Made by a program: the position numbers and the translations under genes
Notes under the pieces: model-generated
Seen by the model: only the letters and a program-made list of their open reading frames with translations
Told to the model about the DNA's origin: nothing
Database searches by the model: none
Assembly: GCA_947086655.1 (NCBI GenBank)
Contig: CAMTZM010000023.1
Location: 1-38,473, forward strand
Source of the DNA: an uncultured Eubacteriaceae bacterium
Lineage (GTDB): Bacteria; Bacillota; Clostridia; Lachnospirales; CAG-274
Reading direction: 5' to 3'
Length of the DNA: 38,473 nt
Shown here: positions 17,218 through 25,529 of the stretch, piece after piece
Numbering within the stretch: position 1 is the first letter of the stretch
How the letters are laid out: every line of letters begins with the position of its first letter

Positions 17218-17517
17218 GTGGCAGAAATGAGGATTGATTATGACCTTACCATAGCAAGGGCAAACAAAATACAGGCATTAGCTGACAGCGTACGCCGAGT
17301 TGCTAATGATGTTCAAGCGATAGAAGATGATACGATAGGTATATGGCAGGGTTATGCCGCTAATACATACAGAAGCCAATGTGATGTTTTGGAAAATGAG
17401 CTTTACAATATCGAAGCGAAAATGAACAGACTTTCCGAAACCATTATAAGGATAGCAAATATGATAAAGGAAACCGATGAACAGATTGCGGCAGCGACAG
17501 GGAACATAAAAAATTAA
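17218..17517 (+). CDS. WXG100 protein 1
   Basis: A 99-residue WXG100-family protein, the small helical-hairpin substrate class of type VII secretion. The turn motif is IWQGYAANTY (W-Q-G). The long N-helix (DYDLTIARANKIQALADSVR) and C-helix (NRLSETIIRIANMIKETDEQ) are typical. GTG 17218 is chosen because AAGGAAGTG lies just before it; an upstream ATG at 17200 would swallow that site. It is the first of three WXG100 genes in a row, possibly forming heterodimers. Confidence 0.85.
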   Translation: MAEMRIDYDLTIARANKIQALADSVRRVANDVQAIEDDTIGIWQGYAANTYRSQCDVLENELYNIEAKMNRLSETIIRIANMIKETDEQIAAATGNIKN

Positions 17518-17576
17518 CAGAGCGTAAGCGCTGTAATTTTATAAAAATTCAAATTATTTTTAAGGAGGAATTAAAA

Positions 17577-17882
17577 ATGGCAGATTTTAAAGTAGATCCA
17601 GAACAAATATTAAGTGTGGCAGGTAATCTTGAGAATTGGACTGACAACTATGCGTCCTGCGTAAACAGGATTCTTCAGGTGGCAAACGACTTGCCAAGCG
17701 GCTGGGGTGGTGCGGCACAGCAGTCCTATGTAAATCAGTTGGCAGGATTTCAGGATGATTTTCAGAATCTTTATAACTTATTCAACAGATATGCAACATA
17801 TTTAAGGCAGTCGGCAAATAAGTACATAGATGCAGAAAATAGTATTGCTGAAGCTGCTAAGGGCTTAAGCACAGGCAAATAA
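17577..17882 (+). CDS. WXG100 protein 2
   Basis: A 101-residue WXG100 protein with the turn motif GWGGAAQQSYVNQL (W-G-G) and a C-terminal YIDAENSIAEAAKGL that carries the Y-x-x-x-E form of the type VII export signal. The ribosome site AAGGAGGAA precedes ATG 17577 at good spacing, one of the strongest in the window, so it is likely made in quantity. It is the most canonical WXG100 of the three. Confidence 0.92.
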   Translation: MADFKVDPEQILSVAGNLENWTDNYASCVNRILQVANDLPSGWGGAAQQSYVNQLAGFQDDFQNLYNLFNRYATYLRQSANKYIDAENSIAEAAKGLSTGK

Positions 17883-17912
17883 TTATGTATTTTGATTAAG
17901 GAGGAATTAAAG

Positions 17913-18227
17913 ATGGCAGAAATAAGAGTAAATTCACAGATGTTGAGAGATTCAGCTACTCAAATTATGAGTGAGCTCGGGAATTTTGAACAAATCACAG
18001 GAGAAGTGACAAACGGTTTGACATCTTTGTCAAATACTTGGACAGGTGAAGCATTTACAAGTTTTTACGATAATGTAAGAGCATTAGAACCAACCTTTGA
18101 AAAATATAAAGAGGTTATAAGACAGTATGCAGATTTTCTTAATAATATAGCTGCCGAACAGTATGAAGGCGTAGAGTCAAATATAAATAATGCAACAAAC
18201 GATATTGTAAATGACTTGTTCAAATAA
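17913..18227 (+). CDS. WXG100 protein 3
   Basis: A 104-residue WXG100 protein; the turn is NTWTGEAFTSFYD (W-T-G). The two helices are of usual length, and the C-terminal AEQYEGVESNINNATND lacks a clear YxxxD/E, suggesting it may leave the cell only as a dimer with protein 2. ATG 17913 is chosen because AAGGAGGAA lies immediately ahead of it. It is followed by a strong hairpin. Confidence 0.9.
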   Translation: MAEIRVNSQMLRDSATQIMSELGNFEQITGEVTNGLTSLSNTWTGEAFTSFYDNVRALEPTFEKYKEVIRQYADFLNNIAAEQYEGVESNINNATNDIVNDLFK

Positions 18228-18239
18228 CAGTTTTTTCGG

Positions 18240-18283
18240 CATACCAGAGAGCATTTTTAGCTCTCCGGTATGTTGTGTTATTT
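18240..18283 (+). terminator. Terminator or attenuator after the WXG100 genes
   Basis: A 12-pair stem with one mismatch (18240-18252 with 18260-18272, 7-base loop) is followed by a T-rich tail. It sits between the WXG100 genes and the large LXG-like gene in one orientation, so it probably lowers downstream expression and protects the WXG100 mRNA end, making these proteins more abundant than the rest. Confidence 0.7.
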
Positions 18284-18337
18284 TTGAAAAGGATTTTCAG
18301 GCATAACACAGCATATCGGAGAAAAGGAGGTACTGTT

Positions 18338-20146
18338 ATGGAAATAAAGGTGAATATAAGTGAGCTTGAAGATTTAAGCGCCAGAATAAGAAGTATCGGA
18401 AATATAATTGAAGATATATATGCTTCTTATAGTACAAACAACTATGAAATATTATGTGATATGGATGCAGAATATGCCGACGAACTGAAAGTGGAAATGG
18501 ATGAAATTTCAAAACAAATAGATGACTGTTTTTTCCTTATAAAAAAGCATGAGAATTTTGCTTTAAATTCAGCACAGGAATATGCAGATGCGGAAACAGA
18601 GATAGTAAAAAACGCTTCTTTAATAGCGAATGAACTGTATTCGGGAAATACAAGCAGCATAAATTTCAGCGGCGGCAGTATTTATGAAAATGAAACAGAT
18701 ACCGACATTATAATTTCTGATTTAAACTTTGATTATATACCTGTGTTTAAATTGCCCGCTAAAGTTGACTTCCCATCAGATTTACATTTAAAGGATATAA
18801 ATTTAATTGTGGATGGATATAATCAAAGTTTATTTATTAATGGATTTGACAAATATGTAAAGCTTATAATCGGACTTATAATATCAACAGCTCCGAGTGC
18901 ATTTATTTCTGCTATAGGTAATATATCAAGTATTTTAATTGGAGAGCCTAACGGATTTACAGGCGACAATTTTGTTTCAGGCAGTGTATACGGCAAGCAT
19001 TTTGGAGGATTTAATGCAATGCTCGGCTTTGTTGGTTCTGCAATACAAATAAACTACAATAATACTTCTTTTAAAAGTATTGTTGAAATTATGGCATTGC
19101 TTGTAAGCGGCAGTATTGCAATAGGAGCGGGAAGCGAGGCAATAACTCTTTTTACACTTGCGGATGATAAAACAGAAACCGAAGAAGAAAAAAAGAAAAA
19201 GGACGAGAATAAAAAGGACGGTGAAATAACTACAGAGTCGGTAACAGATATAATAGAAAATGATAAAACTCAAAGCAATAAATCAGATAATGACAATGAA
19301 AATACAGTTTTAGAAAATAACATCAGTTATACAGACGATACAACATCAAAAAAATATAATAATATCTTGTATGGTCAAAATGCCATATTCGGTACAAATG
19401 ACGGAGAACATAAGGATTACAAAAATAATTATGCAAATAATATGGCTTTTAAAGAAAATTATAAAAATGAATCGGATATTTATACCAAAAGCTCAAATCG
19501 TGATATTGATGAAAATAGTAATAATGTATTTTCGTCTGATACTCAAAAGAATATTTATGAAAACAAGGAAAACAACAAAAATGATATGTTTTTTAACGCT
19601 GGATATACTAAATCTGATACAGCGAATACATCTGAAAAGTTAGGAGTTACATCAGGAACTTCATTTTCTTCGGGCAGTATACTTGAAGAGAATGGTGAAA
19701 AAGTTATATCAACAGGAATGGGATTTTCTGTGTCTGTTGCTTCGTCTGAAAATGTAGAGAAAGGACATAATAACATAGAGGCGCATAATGTAAGCGGAAT
19801 GAGAGATTCAAGTGAATGGACAGCATACAGCGGCGCAAATTCAACCTACGAAAAAATCATTTCAAGAAACAGCAGCAAGACAGGCAAAACCGGCAGCAGC
19901 GGCTTTGCGGCGGCAGGACTTGGAATAACAGGTGCAGGTGTGGCGGCAAGTACGGCAGCCTTTCTCGGAGGAACGGCAAGCGGTGCCGGAGCAGCAGCGG
20001 CGGAAGCGACTAAAGATATTATTTCGGGAGCGATGAGCTTTGTAATAGGAATGTCTGATTTTGACAATCTTTTTGATTTGGTGGGGAAAGCCTCAAGGTG
20101 TAACATAGGATGGCTTTCGGAAATTACAAATGTTTTGATGGTTTAA
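18338..20146 (+). CDS. Large LXG-like candidate type VII substrate
   Basis: A 602-residue protein with no signal peptide. Residues 1-105 form a helical hairpin (EIKVNISELEDLSARIRSIG, ending EYADAETEIV with a Y-A-D-A-E export-like element), like LXG/WXG N-termini. A mildly hydrophobic segment (about 155-250) carries LIIGLIISTAPSAFISAIG. A very polar Asn/Lys/Asp/Glu-rich linker of about 150 residues follows. The Ala/Gly-rich end (GFAAAGLGITGAGVAAST) could be a membrane-inserting region. ATG 18338 behind AAAGGAGG is chosen over an upstream alternative. No known toxin domain or immunity gene is recognised, so it may be a structural or surface effector. Confidence 0.65.
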   Translation: MEIKVNISELEDLSARIRSIGNIIEDIYASYSTNNYEILCDMDAEYADELKVEMDEISKQIDDCFFLIKKHENFALNSAQEYADAETEIVKNASLIANELYSGNTSSINFSGGSIYENETDTDIIISDLNFDYIPVFKLPAKVDFPSDLHLKDINLIVDGYNQSLFINGFDKYVKLIIGLIISTAPSAFISAIGNISSILIGEPNGFTGDNFVSGSVYGKHFGGFNAMLGFVGSAIQINYNNTSFKSIVEIMALLVSGSIAIGAGSEAITLFTLADDKTETEEEKKKKDENKKDGEITTESVTDIIENDKTQSNKSDNDNENTVLENNISYTDDTTSKKYNNILYGQNAIFGTNDGEHKDYKNNYANNMAFKENYKNESDIYTKSSNRDIDENSNNVFSSDTQKNIYENKENNKNDMFFNAGYTKSDTANTSEKLGVTSGTSFSSGSILEENGEKVISTGMGFSVSVASSENVEKGHNNIEAHNVSGMRDSSEWTAYSGANSTYEKIISRNSSKTGKTGSSGFAAAGLGITGAGVAASTAAFLGGTASGAGAAAAEATKDIISGAMSFVIGMSDFDNLFDLVGKASRCNIGWLSEITNVLMV

Positions 20147-20161
20147 GGAGGAATGAATTCT

Positions 20162-20962
20162 ATGAAAAATAAATTTTTAATAATATTTATTTCGATAGTT
20201 TTGTCTTTTACTATGATAATTCAAAATTTATCAAGTGTTTATGCTGTTGGTGTTGCTGAAGAATTTAAGAGCAAGGCAGATAAAATTGAAGAAGAATATA
20301 AAAAATCTTTAGATGGTTGGATTACACAGGCTGAATTTAATATGGGAACCTATGAATATTGCGAAAAGTGGGATGCGTTATTAAACGAGGTATATCAGTA
20401 TTTAAAATCAACTTTAAACACTGTTGAATTTGAAAAGTTAAAAAATGATGAAATCAAATGGATTAAGGAAAAAGAAGTAAAGATTGAAGAAGCTGCAAAA
20501 GAATGGGAAGGTGGTTCAGGGCAAGCTGCGGCTATGAATTTTGTGAGTATAGACTATACATCTGATAGAGTTTATTACTTGATTTCTTTAATTGATGATT
20601 TACAAAATGTGAAAAACATTTCAGTTATATTAAATGGTCAAATGTTGTCATTCTCAGAACAACCTTACATAGAAAACAGCACAGCGATGGTTCCTATGAG
20701 GACTATATTTGAAGCATTAGATGCTAAGATTGATTACAATAAAGAAACAAAAACAATTATGGCATATAAAGGAAACACTACAATAAAACTTGTTATTGGC
20801 AGCACAAAAGCTGAAATAAACGGAGTATCAAAAGTTATGTCTGTTGCTGCTGCAAATAAGAATGGTAATACTATGATACCATTAAGATTTATTTCAGAAG
20901 CGTTAGATGCTGATGTGGATTGGAATGCAGAAACAGCTACGGCTAAAATTACTCTTTATTAA
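20162..20962 (+). CDS. Secreted LprI-like plus stalk-domain protein
   Basis: A 266-residue secreted protein. A signal peptide covers about 25-30 residues (FLIIFISIVLSFTMIIQNL, cleavage after VYA). Residues 35-135 resemble LprI/DUF1311, the fold of some lysozyme inhibitors: WITQAEFNMGTYEYCEKWDA, then LLNEVYQYL, then WIKEKE and WEGGSGQAAAMN. The C-terminal 110 residues are a copper-amine-oxidase-type stalk domain (MVPMRTIFEALDAKIDYN, MIPLRFISEALDADVDWN), a wall-anchoring or spacer module. ATG 20162 is chosen because AAGGAGG at 20145-20151 is too close to ATG 20153. It could protect the cell wall around the secretion machine; that role is inference. Confidence 0.7.
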   Translation: MKNKFLIIFISIVLSFTMIIQNLSSVYAVGVAEEFKSKADKIEEEYKKSLDGWITQAEFNMGTYEYCEKWDALLNEVYQYLKSTLNTVEFEKLKNDEIKWIKEKEVKIEEAAKEWEGGSGQAAAMNFVSIDYTSDRVYYLISLIDDLQNVKNISVILNGQMLSFSEQPYIENSTAMVPMRTIFEALDAKIDYNKETKTIMAYKGNTTIKLVIGSTKAEINGVSKVMSVAAANKNGNTMIPLRFISEALDADVDWNAETATAKITLY

Positions 20963-21013
20963 AAATATATTTTTAATATAAAAATGACAAGAAATAATGA
21001 GGAGGAATGCAAA

Positions 21014-21301
21014 ATGCTGCCAATAGGCTCAGTTGTCATATTAAAGGGTGGTTCAAAAACTCTTATGGTATTTGGAAGAAAGCAAATGAGTACGCTTAAC
21101 AATAAGGTATGGGATTATCTCGCTTGTTTTTATCCTGAGGGAAGTATTGGACCCGAATATTGTTTTCTTTTTAACGAAGAGGATATAGACGAGGTTGTAT
21201 TCAGAGGATATTCGGATGAAAACAATATAAATTTTGAAAAACAGCTTATAAATAATATCACTGATGAAAGCAAAACTGATACTTTAATTAATAACGAATA
21301 A
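21014..21301 (+). CDS. DUF4176 protein (second copy)
   Basis: A 95-residue DUF4176 protein: MLPIGSVVILKGGSKTLMVF, then WDYLACFYPEGSIG, then IDEVVFRGY. It is a paralogue of 13339-13638, with the same spacing of the three motifs. The true start is ATG 21014, behind GAGGAGG at 20999-21005; the earlier ATG at 20984 has no ribosome site. It sits downstream of the second large candidate substrate, mirroring the first substrate and DUF4176 pair. Confidence 0.75.
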   Translation: MLPIGSVVILKGGSKTLMVFGRKQMSTLNNKVWDYLACFYPEGSIGPEYCFLFNEEDIDEVVFRGYSDENNINFEKQLINNITDESKTDTLINNE

Positions 21302-21317
21302 ACAGAGGGAGAGTTTT

Positions 21318-22094
21318 ATGATTGCTTTTTTAATTGCAGTTCCTGTTATCTTGATTTTTTTTATGATATTTATTTCAGTTTATGTTGTAAGAAATATTAA
21401 GCACAGTGAACCTGAAAAGGAAGAACCACCTATTAAGGAGGAGAAGTGGGAACATATAAGAGATTTTTCTAATATAAACTCACAGAATGACAATAAAATA
21501 AATTCATTTGGAAGCGGATTTGAAGATGATGCAAGAACAGTGGGTGCAGACCTTTCAAATTACATTAAAGATAATTCGGTAAAGAATATTAATAAAGATA
21601 ATACTCCAAGACCAAGCAATAATGCCAAAAGTAATGACAGCTTGGGTAAAGCGGATACAAGTGATTTTATTAATGATTTCAGAACTGTAAGCATCAATGA
21701 GCAGGGTATTTTAGATATTCCTGACGATGATGATTCTGATAAAACGGTTGATATGTTTCAATCAAAGCAGATGGGAAGAACTTTGGAAAAAATAGAAGTA
21801 ACGCTCAGATATAAGGATGGCAGCTATAATAAGCTTGTAAAAATGGAAACTTCTCAAATTACAGTAGGAAGAGGTGCAGGCAATGACCTTATGTTCAGAA
21901 GTGACAGTTTTACAAGCAGGAATCATGCGGTTTTTACTATAAAAGAAGGAAAACTGTATCTTAAGGATTTAAAAAGTAAAAACGGTACATATGTTAATTC
22001 CGATGAAAGAATTGAGGGAGAAGTAATGCTTGAAAAAAGCTGCGATGTAACTTTTGGTGATGTTGTTGTAAATGTTAGTATTGTCTACAGGTGA
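21318..22094 (+). CDS. Membrane-anchored FHA-domain protein
   Basis: A 258-residue protein. An N-terminal membrane segment (IAFLIAVPVILIFFMIFISVY) is followed by a 120-residue disordered linker containing TVGADLS and FRTVSINEQ, possible phospho-threonine sites. The C-terminal FHA domain shows the full phosphothreonine-binding signature: VGRGAGNDLMF, SFTSRNHAVF, SKNGTYVN and CDVTFGDVVV. It should read phosphorylation by the Ser/Thr kinase at 27708 and connect it with membrane-bound EssC. It starts 16 bases after the DUF4176 gene, four bases before the phosphatase gene, so it is in the same operon. Confidence 0.88.
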   Translation: MIAFLIAVPVILIFFMIFISVYVVRNIKHSEPEKEEPPIKEEKWEHIRDFSNINSQNDNKINSFGSGFEDDARTVGADLSNYIKDNSVKNINKDNTPRPSNNAKSNDSLGKADTSDFINDFRTVSINEQGILDIPDDDDSDKTVDMFQSKQMGRTLEKIEVTLRYKDGSYNKLVKMETSQITVGRGAGNDLMFRSDSFTSRNHAVFTIKEGKLYLKDLKSKNGTYVNSDERIEGEVMLEKSCDVTFGDVVVNVSIVYR

Positions 22095-22098
22095 TTGA

Positions 22099-22833
22099 AT
22101 GATTTCTTTTGATATAGGATATGTAAGTGACGTTGGCAATAAAAGGGATATTAATCAGGACAGTATTTTTGTGTCTGAAACAGATAATGCGGCTTTATTT
22201 GTTATTGCCGATGGTATGGGCGGAATGACTGACGGAGAAATAGCAAGCATAATGACAACAGACAGTATGAGGATTTGGTGGAAAAGGAATAAAGAGAAAA
22301 TTACCTCTATGCAGGAGGATATGCTTATAAATGTCTTGTATGATGAAATTAACGGCATAAACCGCCGTATTTTAGACTACTGTCAGAAAAGAAATGTAAA
22401 AGCAGGAACAACAATAACTGTGCTGCTGATAAGAAATGATAAAGGAGTGTTTGCGTATTCGGGTGATTCAAGACTATATCGTATAAGGGGCGATAGGGTC
22501 AGGCAAATGACGGAGGATGAAACCCTTTACAATTATTATGATAAAAATGACATAAGGGAAAATGTTGAAAAAAATAAGAGTATTCTTATGTCTTATATAG
22601 GCAGGTCGGAAAATCTTGCCCTTTCAATACAGACAATTTCTGTGCTTAAAAATGATGTATATATTTTATGCACAGACGGGTTTTATAATTATCTGAATAT
22701 TTATGATAATGAAAACCTTAATATTCTAAAAGACGGTTCTGCGCAGGGAAGTGCAAACTTATTTGCCGGAAAAATCAAGCGGACAAAAGCGAACGACAAT
22801 TTTTCGGCAATAGTGGTTAAGTGTATAGAATAA
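22099..22833 (+). CDS. PP2C-type Ser/Thr phosphatase 1
   Basis: A 244-residue PP2C (PPM family) phosphatase that removes phosphate from Ser/Thr using two metal ions. Metal-binding and catalytic residues are visible: DVGNKRDINQDS, FVIADGMGGMTDGE, AGTTITVLLI, YSGDSRLYRIR and CTDGFYNYL, with AND near the C-terminus. It is a standard cytosolic length. It starts four bases after the FHA gene. It is expected to reverse phosphorylation by the kinase at 27708; a second PP2C at 24368 is different enough to suggest separate targets. Confidence 0.92.
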   Translation: MISFDIGYVSDVGNKRDINQDSIFVSETDNAALFVIADGMGGMTDGEIASIMTTDSMRIWWKRNKEKITSMQEDMLINVLYDEINGINRRILDYCQKRNVKAGTTITVLLIRNDKGVFAYSGDSRLYRIRGDRVRQMTEDETLYNYYDKNDIRENVEKNKSILMSYIGRSENLALSIQTISVLKNDVYILCTDGFYNYLNIYDNENLNILKDGSAQGSANLFAGKIKRTKANDNFSAIVVKCIE

Positions 22834-22854
22834 TTATAAAAAGCAGGGATGTTT

Positions 22855-24354
22855 ATGAAAAAGATATTTATAATTTTAATAATAATTTATTTACCATTGA
22901 ATGTGTTTGCCAACGAAATGAATATGAAAATATCGGAGGCTGAAAATGAAATACGAAGCTGTGCTTCAAAAAATTTAAAGTACAGTTCGGAAATAACGTT
23001 AAATAGTGAGCTGCTTGACGAGCTTGTATATAAAGCTATTGAAAAGAAGAAAGAATACAGCGGAGACAATCTTGAAAGCTATAAAAAGCCGGAAACCAAT
23101 GTTATGCTCAATGTCAGTGGAAATACAGAAATCATAACGATAAACATACATAAGGAGATTAAAGAATACGAATCCTTTATTGATAATATTATATTGAATG
23201 TAAACGGCTTGTATTGCTATATAAGGCCGATTGAAATATCACAGAAAGCAAATGGAGCGGAAAATATAAAGCTGACAGTCAACGACAGTCAGAATACGAT
23301 TGCTGTCTATAACGGAACAGCAGCTATAAATACAGCAAAAATAATAGCTGTTGCATTAATAGCTGTTATAGCTGTTTATATAATCTTTTTTCTGCTTTTT
23401 GCAGTTAAAAAGGCAGAATTTCGAGAAGGCTTCAGTAAGAAAAAAATATATGTGGCAGGAATAATAATAGTTGTTATATGCTTTTGCTATGGTGGCGCTT
23501 TGTTCTTTACGGACTTGTCATCGTTTGCAGAAGAAAACCGGATTAAAATTACCGAAAATAATACTCCTGTATTTGATATAAGTTACGAGGAAGCAAATAA
23601 TTCAAATGAAATAAAGGGAGTATATATTGGACTTCCTTTGTACGGAGAGGATTTTAGTCCGGAGTATACGGCGGTATGGCTTAAGTCCGATGATAATTCA
23701 GAAAGCGACCGAGTTATAGGAGGAAATTATAATAATATTTTTGATATAATGAAATTTCCGGTAAGCAAAAACGGAAAATATTATATGAAGAATAATAGAA
23801 GAGAATTTAATGATGTAAACAGAGGTAATACTGATTTGTATGAAGCTGTAGCTGTACTTGCGGCTAAAAATATTCTTAATGGAAAAACAGAAGGAATATA
23901 CGGAGTTGATGATACTGTTACAAGAGGTGAGGTCGTCACTATGTTCAGCAAACTGCTCTACCTGGAAAATTCAAAAAGCGGAAGTAGTAATTTTGAAGAT
24001 GTATCAAGTTCGGATTGGTATTTTGATTATGTTATGGCCGGAAGAGAAAACAATATTCTTTCAGGTTATGACGACAATACTTTCAGAGCGGGAAATACTA
24101 TGACAAGGCAGGAATTTGTTTCGGTTATCGGTCAAGTAATGGAAAATAGGCTTGGGTATGCAGTTCCGGATGATTATGATAATTTATCGGTATACAATGA
24201 CAATGAAACAATAGCTTTTTGGGCAAAGAAATATGTTTCACTTCTTGAAAAAGAAAATATGAATATCTGGAGTGATAAATATGAGCCGGCTGAGCCTATC
24301 ACAAGAGGCGAGGCAGCAATACTTCTTTATAGATGCTATATGCTTATTAAATAA
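22855..24354 (+). CDS. SLH-domain membrane protein
   Basis: A 499-residue protein. A signal peptide (IFIILIIIYLPLNVFA) leads an extracytoplasmic domain of about 140 residues. Two membrane segments (IIAVALIAVIAVYIIFFLLF and VAGIIIVVICFCYGGALFF) are followed by an outside part and three C-terminal SLH motifs (LYEAVAVLAAKNIL...TRGEVVTMF; WYFDYVMAGRENNILSGYDD; AFWAKKYVSLLE...TRGEAAILLY). SLH domains bind pyruvylated wall polymer, so the protein ties the membrane to the cell wall. It lies between the two phosphatase genes; a structural role in the envelope part of the system is a reasonable inference, since no EssA/EssB/EsaA is found. ATG 22855 is preferred by ribosome site spacing. Confidence 0.8.
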   Translation: MKKIFIILIIIYLPLNVFANEMNMKISEAENEIRSCASKNLKYSSEITLNSELLDELVYKAIEKKKEYSGDNLESYKKPETNVMLNVSGNTEIITINIHKEIKEYESFIDNIILNVNGLYCYIRPIEISQKANGAENIKLTVNDSQNTIAVYNGTAAINTAKIIAVALIAVIAVYIIFFLLFAVKKAEFREGFSKKKIYVAGIIIVVICFCYGGALFFTDLSSFAEENRIKITENNTPVFDISYEEANNSNEIKGVYIGLPLYGEDFSPEYTAVWLKSDDNSESDRVIGGNYNNIFDIMKFPVSKNGKYYMKNNRREFNDVNRGNTDLYEAVAVLAAKNILNGKTEGIYGVDDTVTRGEVVTMFSKLLYLENSKSGSSNFEDVSSSDWYFDYVMAGRENNILSGYDDNTFRAGNTMTRQEFVSVIGQVMENRLGYAVPDDYDNLSVYNDNETIAFWAKKYVSLLEKENMNIWSDKYEPAEPITRGEAAILLYRCYMLIK

Positions 24355-24367
24355 AGGTGTGATAAAG

Positions 24368-25183
24368 GTGTACAAAATAAACTGTATAGCAGCTACATAT
24401 CAAAATTGCAGAGAAAATAACGAGGATAATTATTGTATCAATTCAATTTGTACGGATATTTGGCACAAAGATGAAAAAATAAGTAAAAAATTTAGTGACA
24501 TCAATAAAAATATTTTTGCGGTTTTTGACGGTCTTGGAGGAGAAGAAAAAGGTGAGCAAGCCTCGTTTATTGCTGCAAAAATGCTTTCAAGATTTGAAAA
24601 ATTTAAAGATATCAAAGATTATTACAGAACAGCAAGCAATGAAATTTACAAGCAAATTTCTCGGAAAACTTCAAAGGCATCGGGAACAACAGCTGCAATT
24701 CTTGAAGTTTACAATGGTAGTTTTGTTTGCTCAAATGTGGGTGACAGCAGAGTTTATATCATAAGAAACAATACTATAAATCAGTTGAGCAAAGACCATA
24801 CAACAATGCAGACGATGATTGACTCGGGAGTTATTACAAAGGAACAAGCCGAAAAAAGCAAATATAAAAATATGCTTTCACAATTTCTCGGCATTTCTGA
24901 AAAGGAAACCATTATATGCCCTTACGTAAGAAATAAGGAAAAGCTTTTTGACAAAGATATATTTTTGCTTTGTTCAGACGGACTTACAAGCAGCCTTAGT
25001 GACGAAAAAATAAAAGAAACAATACTTGAGAATGGGGTTAAAAAGGATACTGCTGATATTTTGTTCAAAAAAACTGTTGAAAGCGGCGCTGATGATAATA
25101 TAACTATTATTTTAATATATATTTCTAAAAGCAGAAATATATTTAGTAAATTATGGAAGGCAATTAATAATTGCATATTATAA
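24368..25183 (+). CDS. PP2C-type Ser/Thr phosphatase 2
   Basis: A 271-residue PP2C phosphatase: CRENNEDNYC, IFAVFDGLGGEEKGEQAS, ASGTTAAILE, NVGDSRVYIIR, LCSDGLTSSL and SGADDNITIILI, with all metal ligands kept. The start is GTG 24368 (GTG 24359 is also possible); earlier in-frame codons overlap the SLH gene. It is longer than phosphatase 1, with a basic C-terminal tail ending in SKLWKAINNCIL that might touch the membrane. It probably acts on the same kinase system. Confidence 0.92.
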   Translation: MYKINCIAATYQNCRENNEDNYCINSICTDIWHKDEKISKKFSDINKNIFAVFDGLGGEEKGEQASFIAAKMLSRFEKFKDIKDYYRTASNEIYKQISRKTSKASGTTAAILEVYNGSFVCSNVGDSRVYIIRNNTINQLSKDHTTMQTMIDSGVITKEQAEKSKYKNMLSQFLGISEKETIICPYVRNKEKLFDKDIFLLCSDGLTSSLSDEKIKETILENGVKKDTADILFKKTVESGADDNITIILIYISKSRNIFSKLWKAINNCIL

Positions 25184-25208
25184 TAAAAAAATACAAAGAA
25201 GAAAAATT

Positions 25209-25496
25209 ATGTTTAAAAATCTAAAAAAGAAAGTTTTGAGTTTTGCTTTAAGTGCTGTTATGGTGATTGGCGCAGGCGGAGGTTTCAGCATAGAAACAAG
25301 AGCAGCGGAAACGGTGACGCCAATGATAAGTGTGGAAGTTTATCATACAGTAGCATTAAAAAGTGATGGAATAGTGTGGTGTTAGGGCTATAATTATCGA
25401 AACCAATTAAGAGATGAACCTAATAAATATTATACAATAGATGAAAGTAAAAGAATTGGAATTTTCAGTAGGATTCAAAAAATTTTAAAATTATAA
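25209..25496 (+). pseudogene. RCC1-repeat secreted protein remnant
   Basis: ATG 25209 opens a signal peptide (VLSFALSAVMVIGAGGGF) and the start of an RCC1 repeat, YHTVALKSDGIVW. It meets TAG at 25383 where the family usually has a Trp codon (WxWG becomes WC-stop-G). The frame then continues GYNYRNQL, the next conserved RCC1 piece, before homology is lost and the frame ends at 25496. It is a truncated remnant of a secreted beta-propeller protein, one of the commoner surface proteins in such Clostridia. It has no strong ribosome site. Confidence 0.65.
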
Positions 25497-25529
25497 ATAT
25501 AAAAATAAAAATTCAAGGAGTTAATTATT

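Noticed and set aside
17519..17536. Small hairpin between WXG100 genes 1 and 2
   Set aside because: The stem is only about four pairs and no T-run follows, so it is not a terminator.
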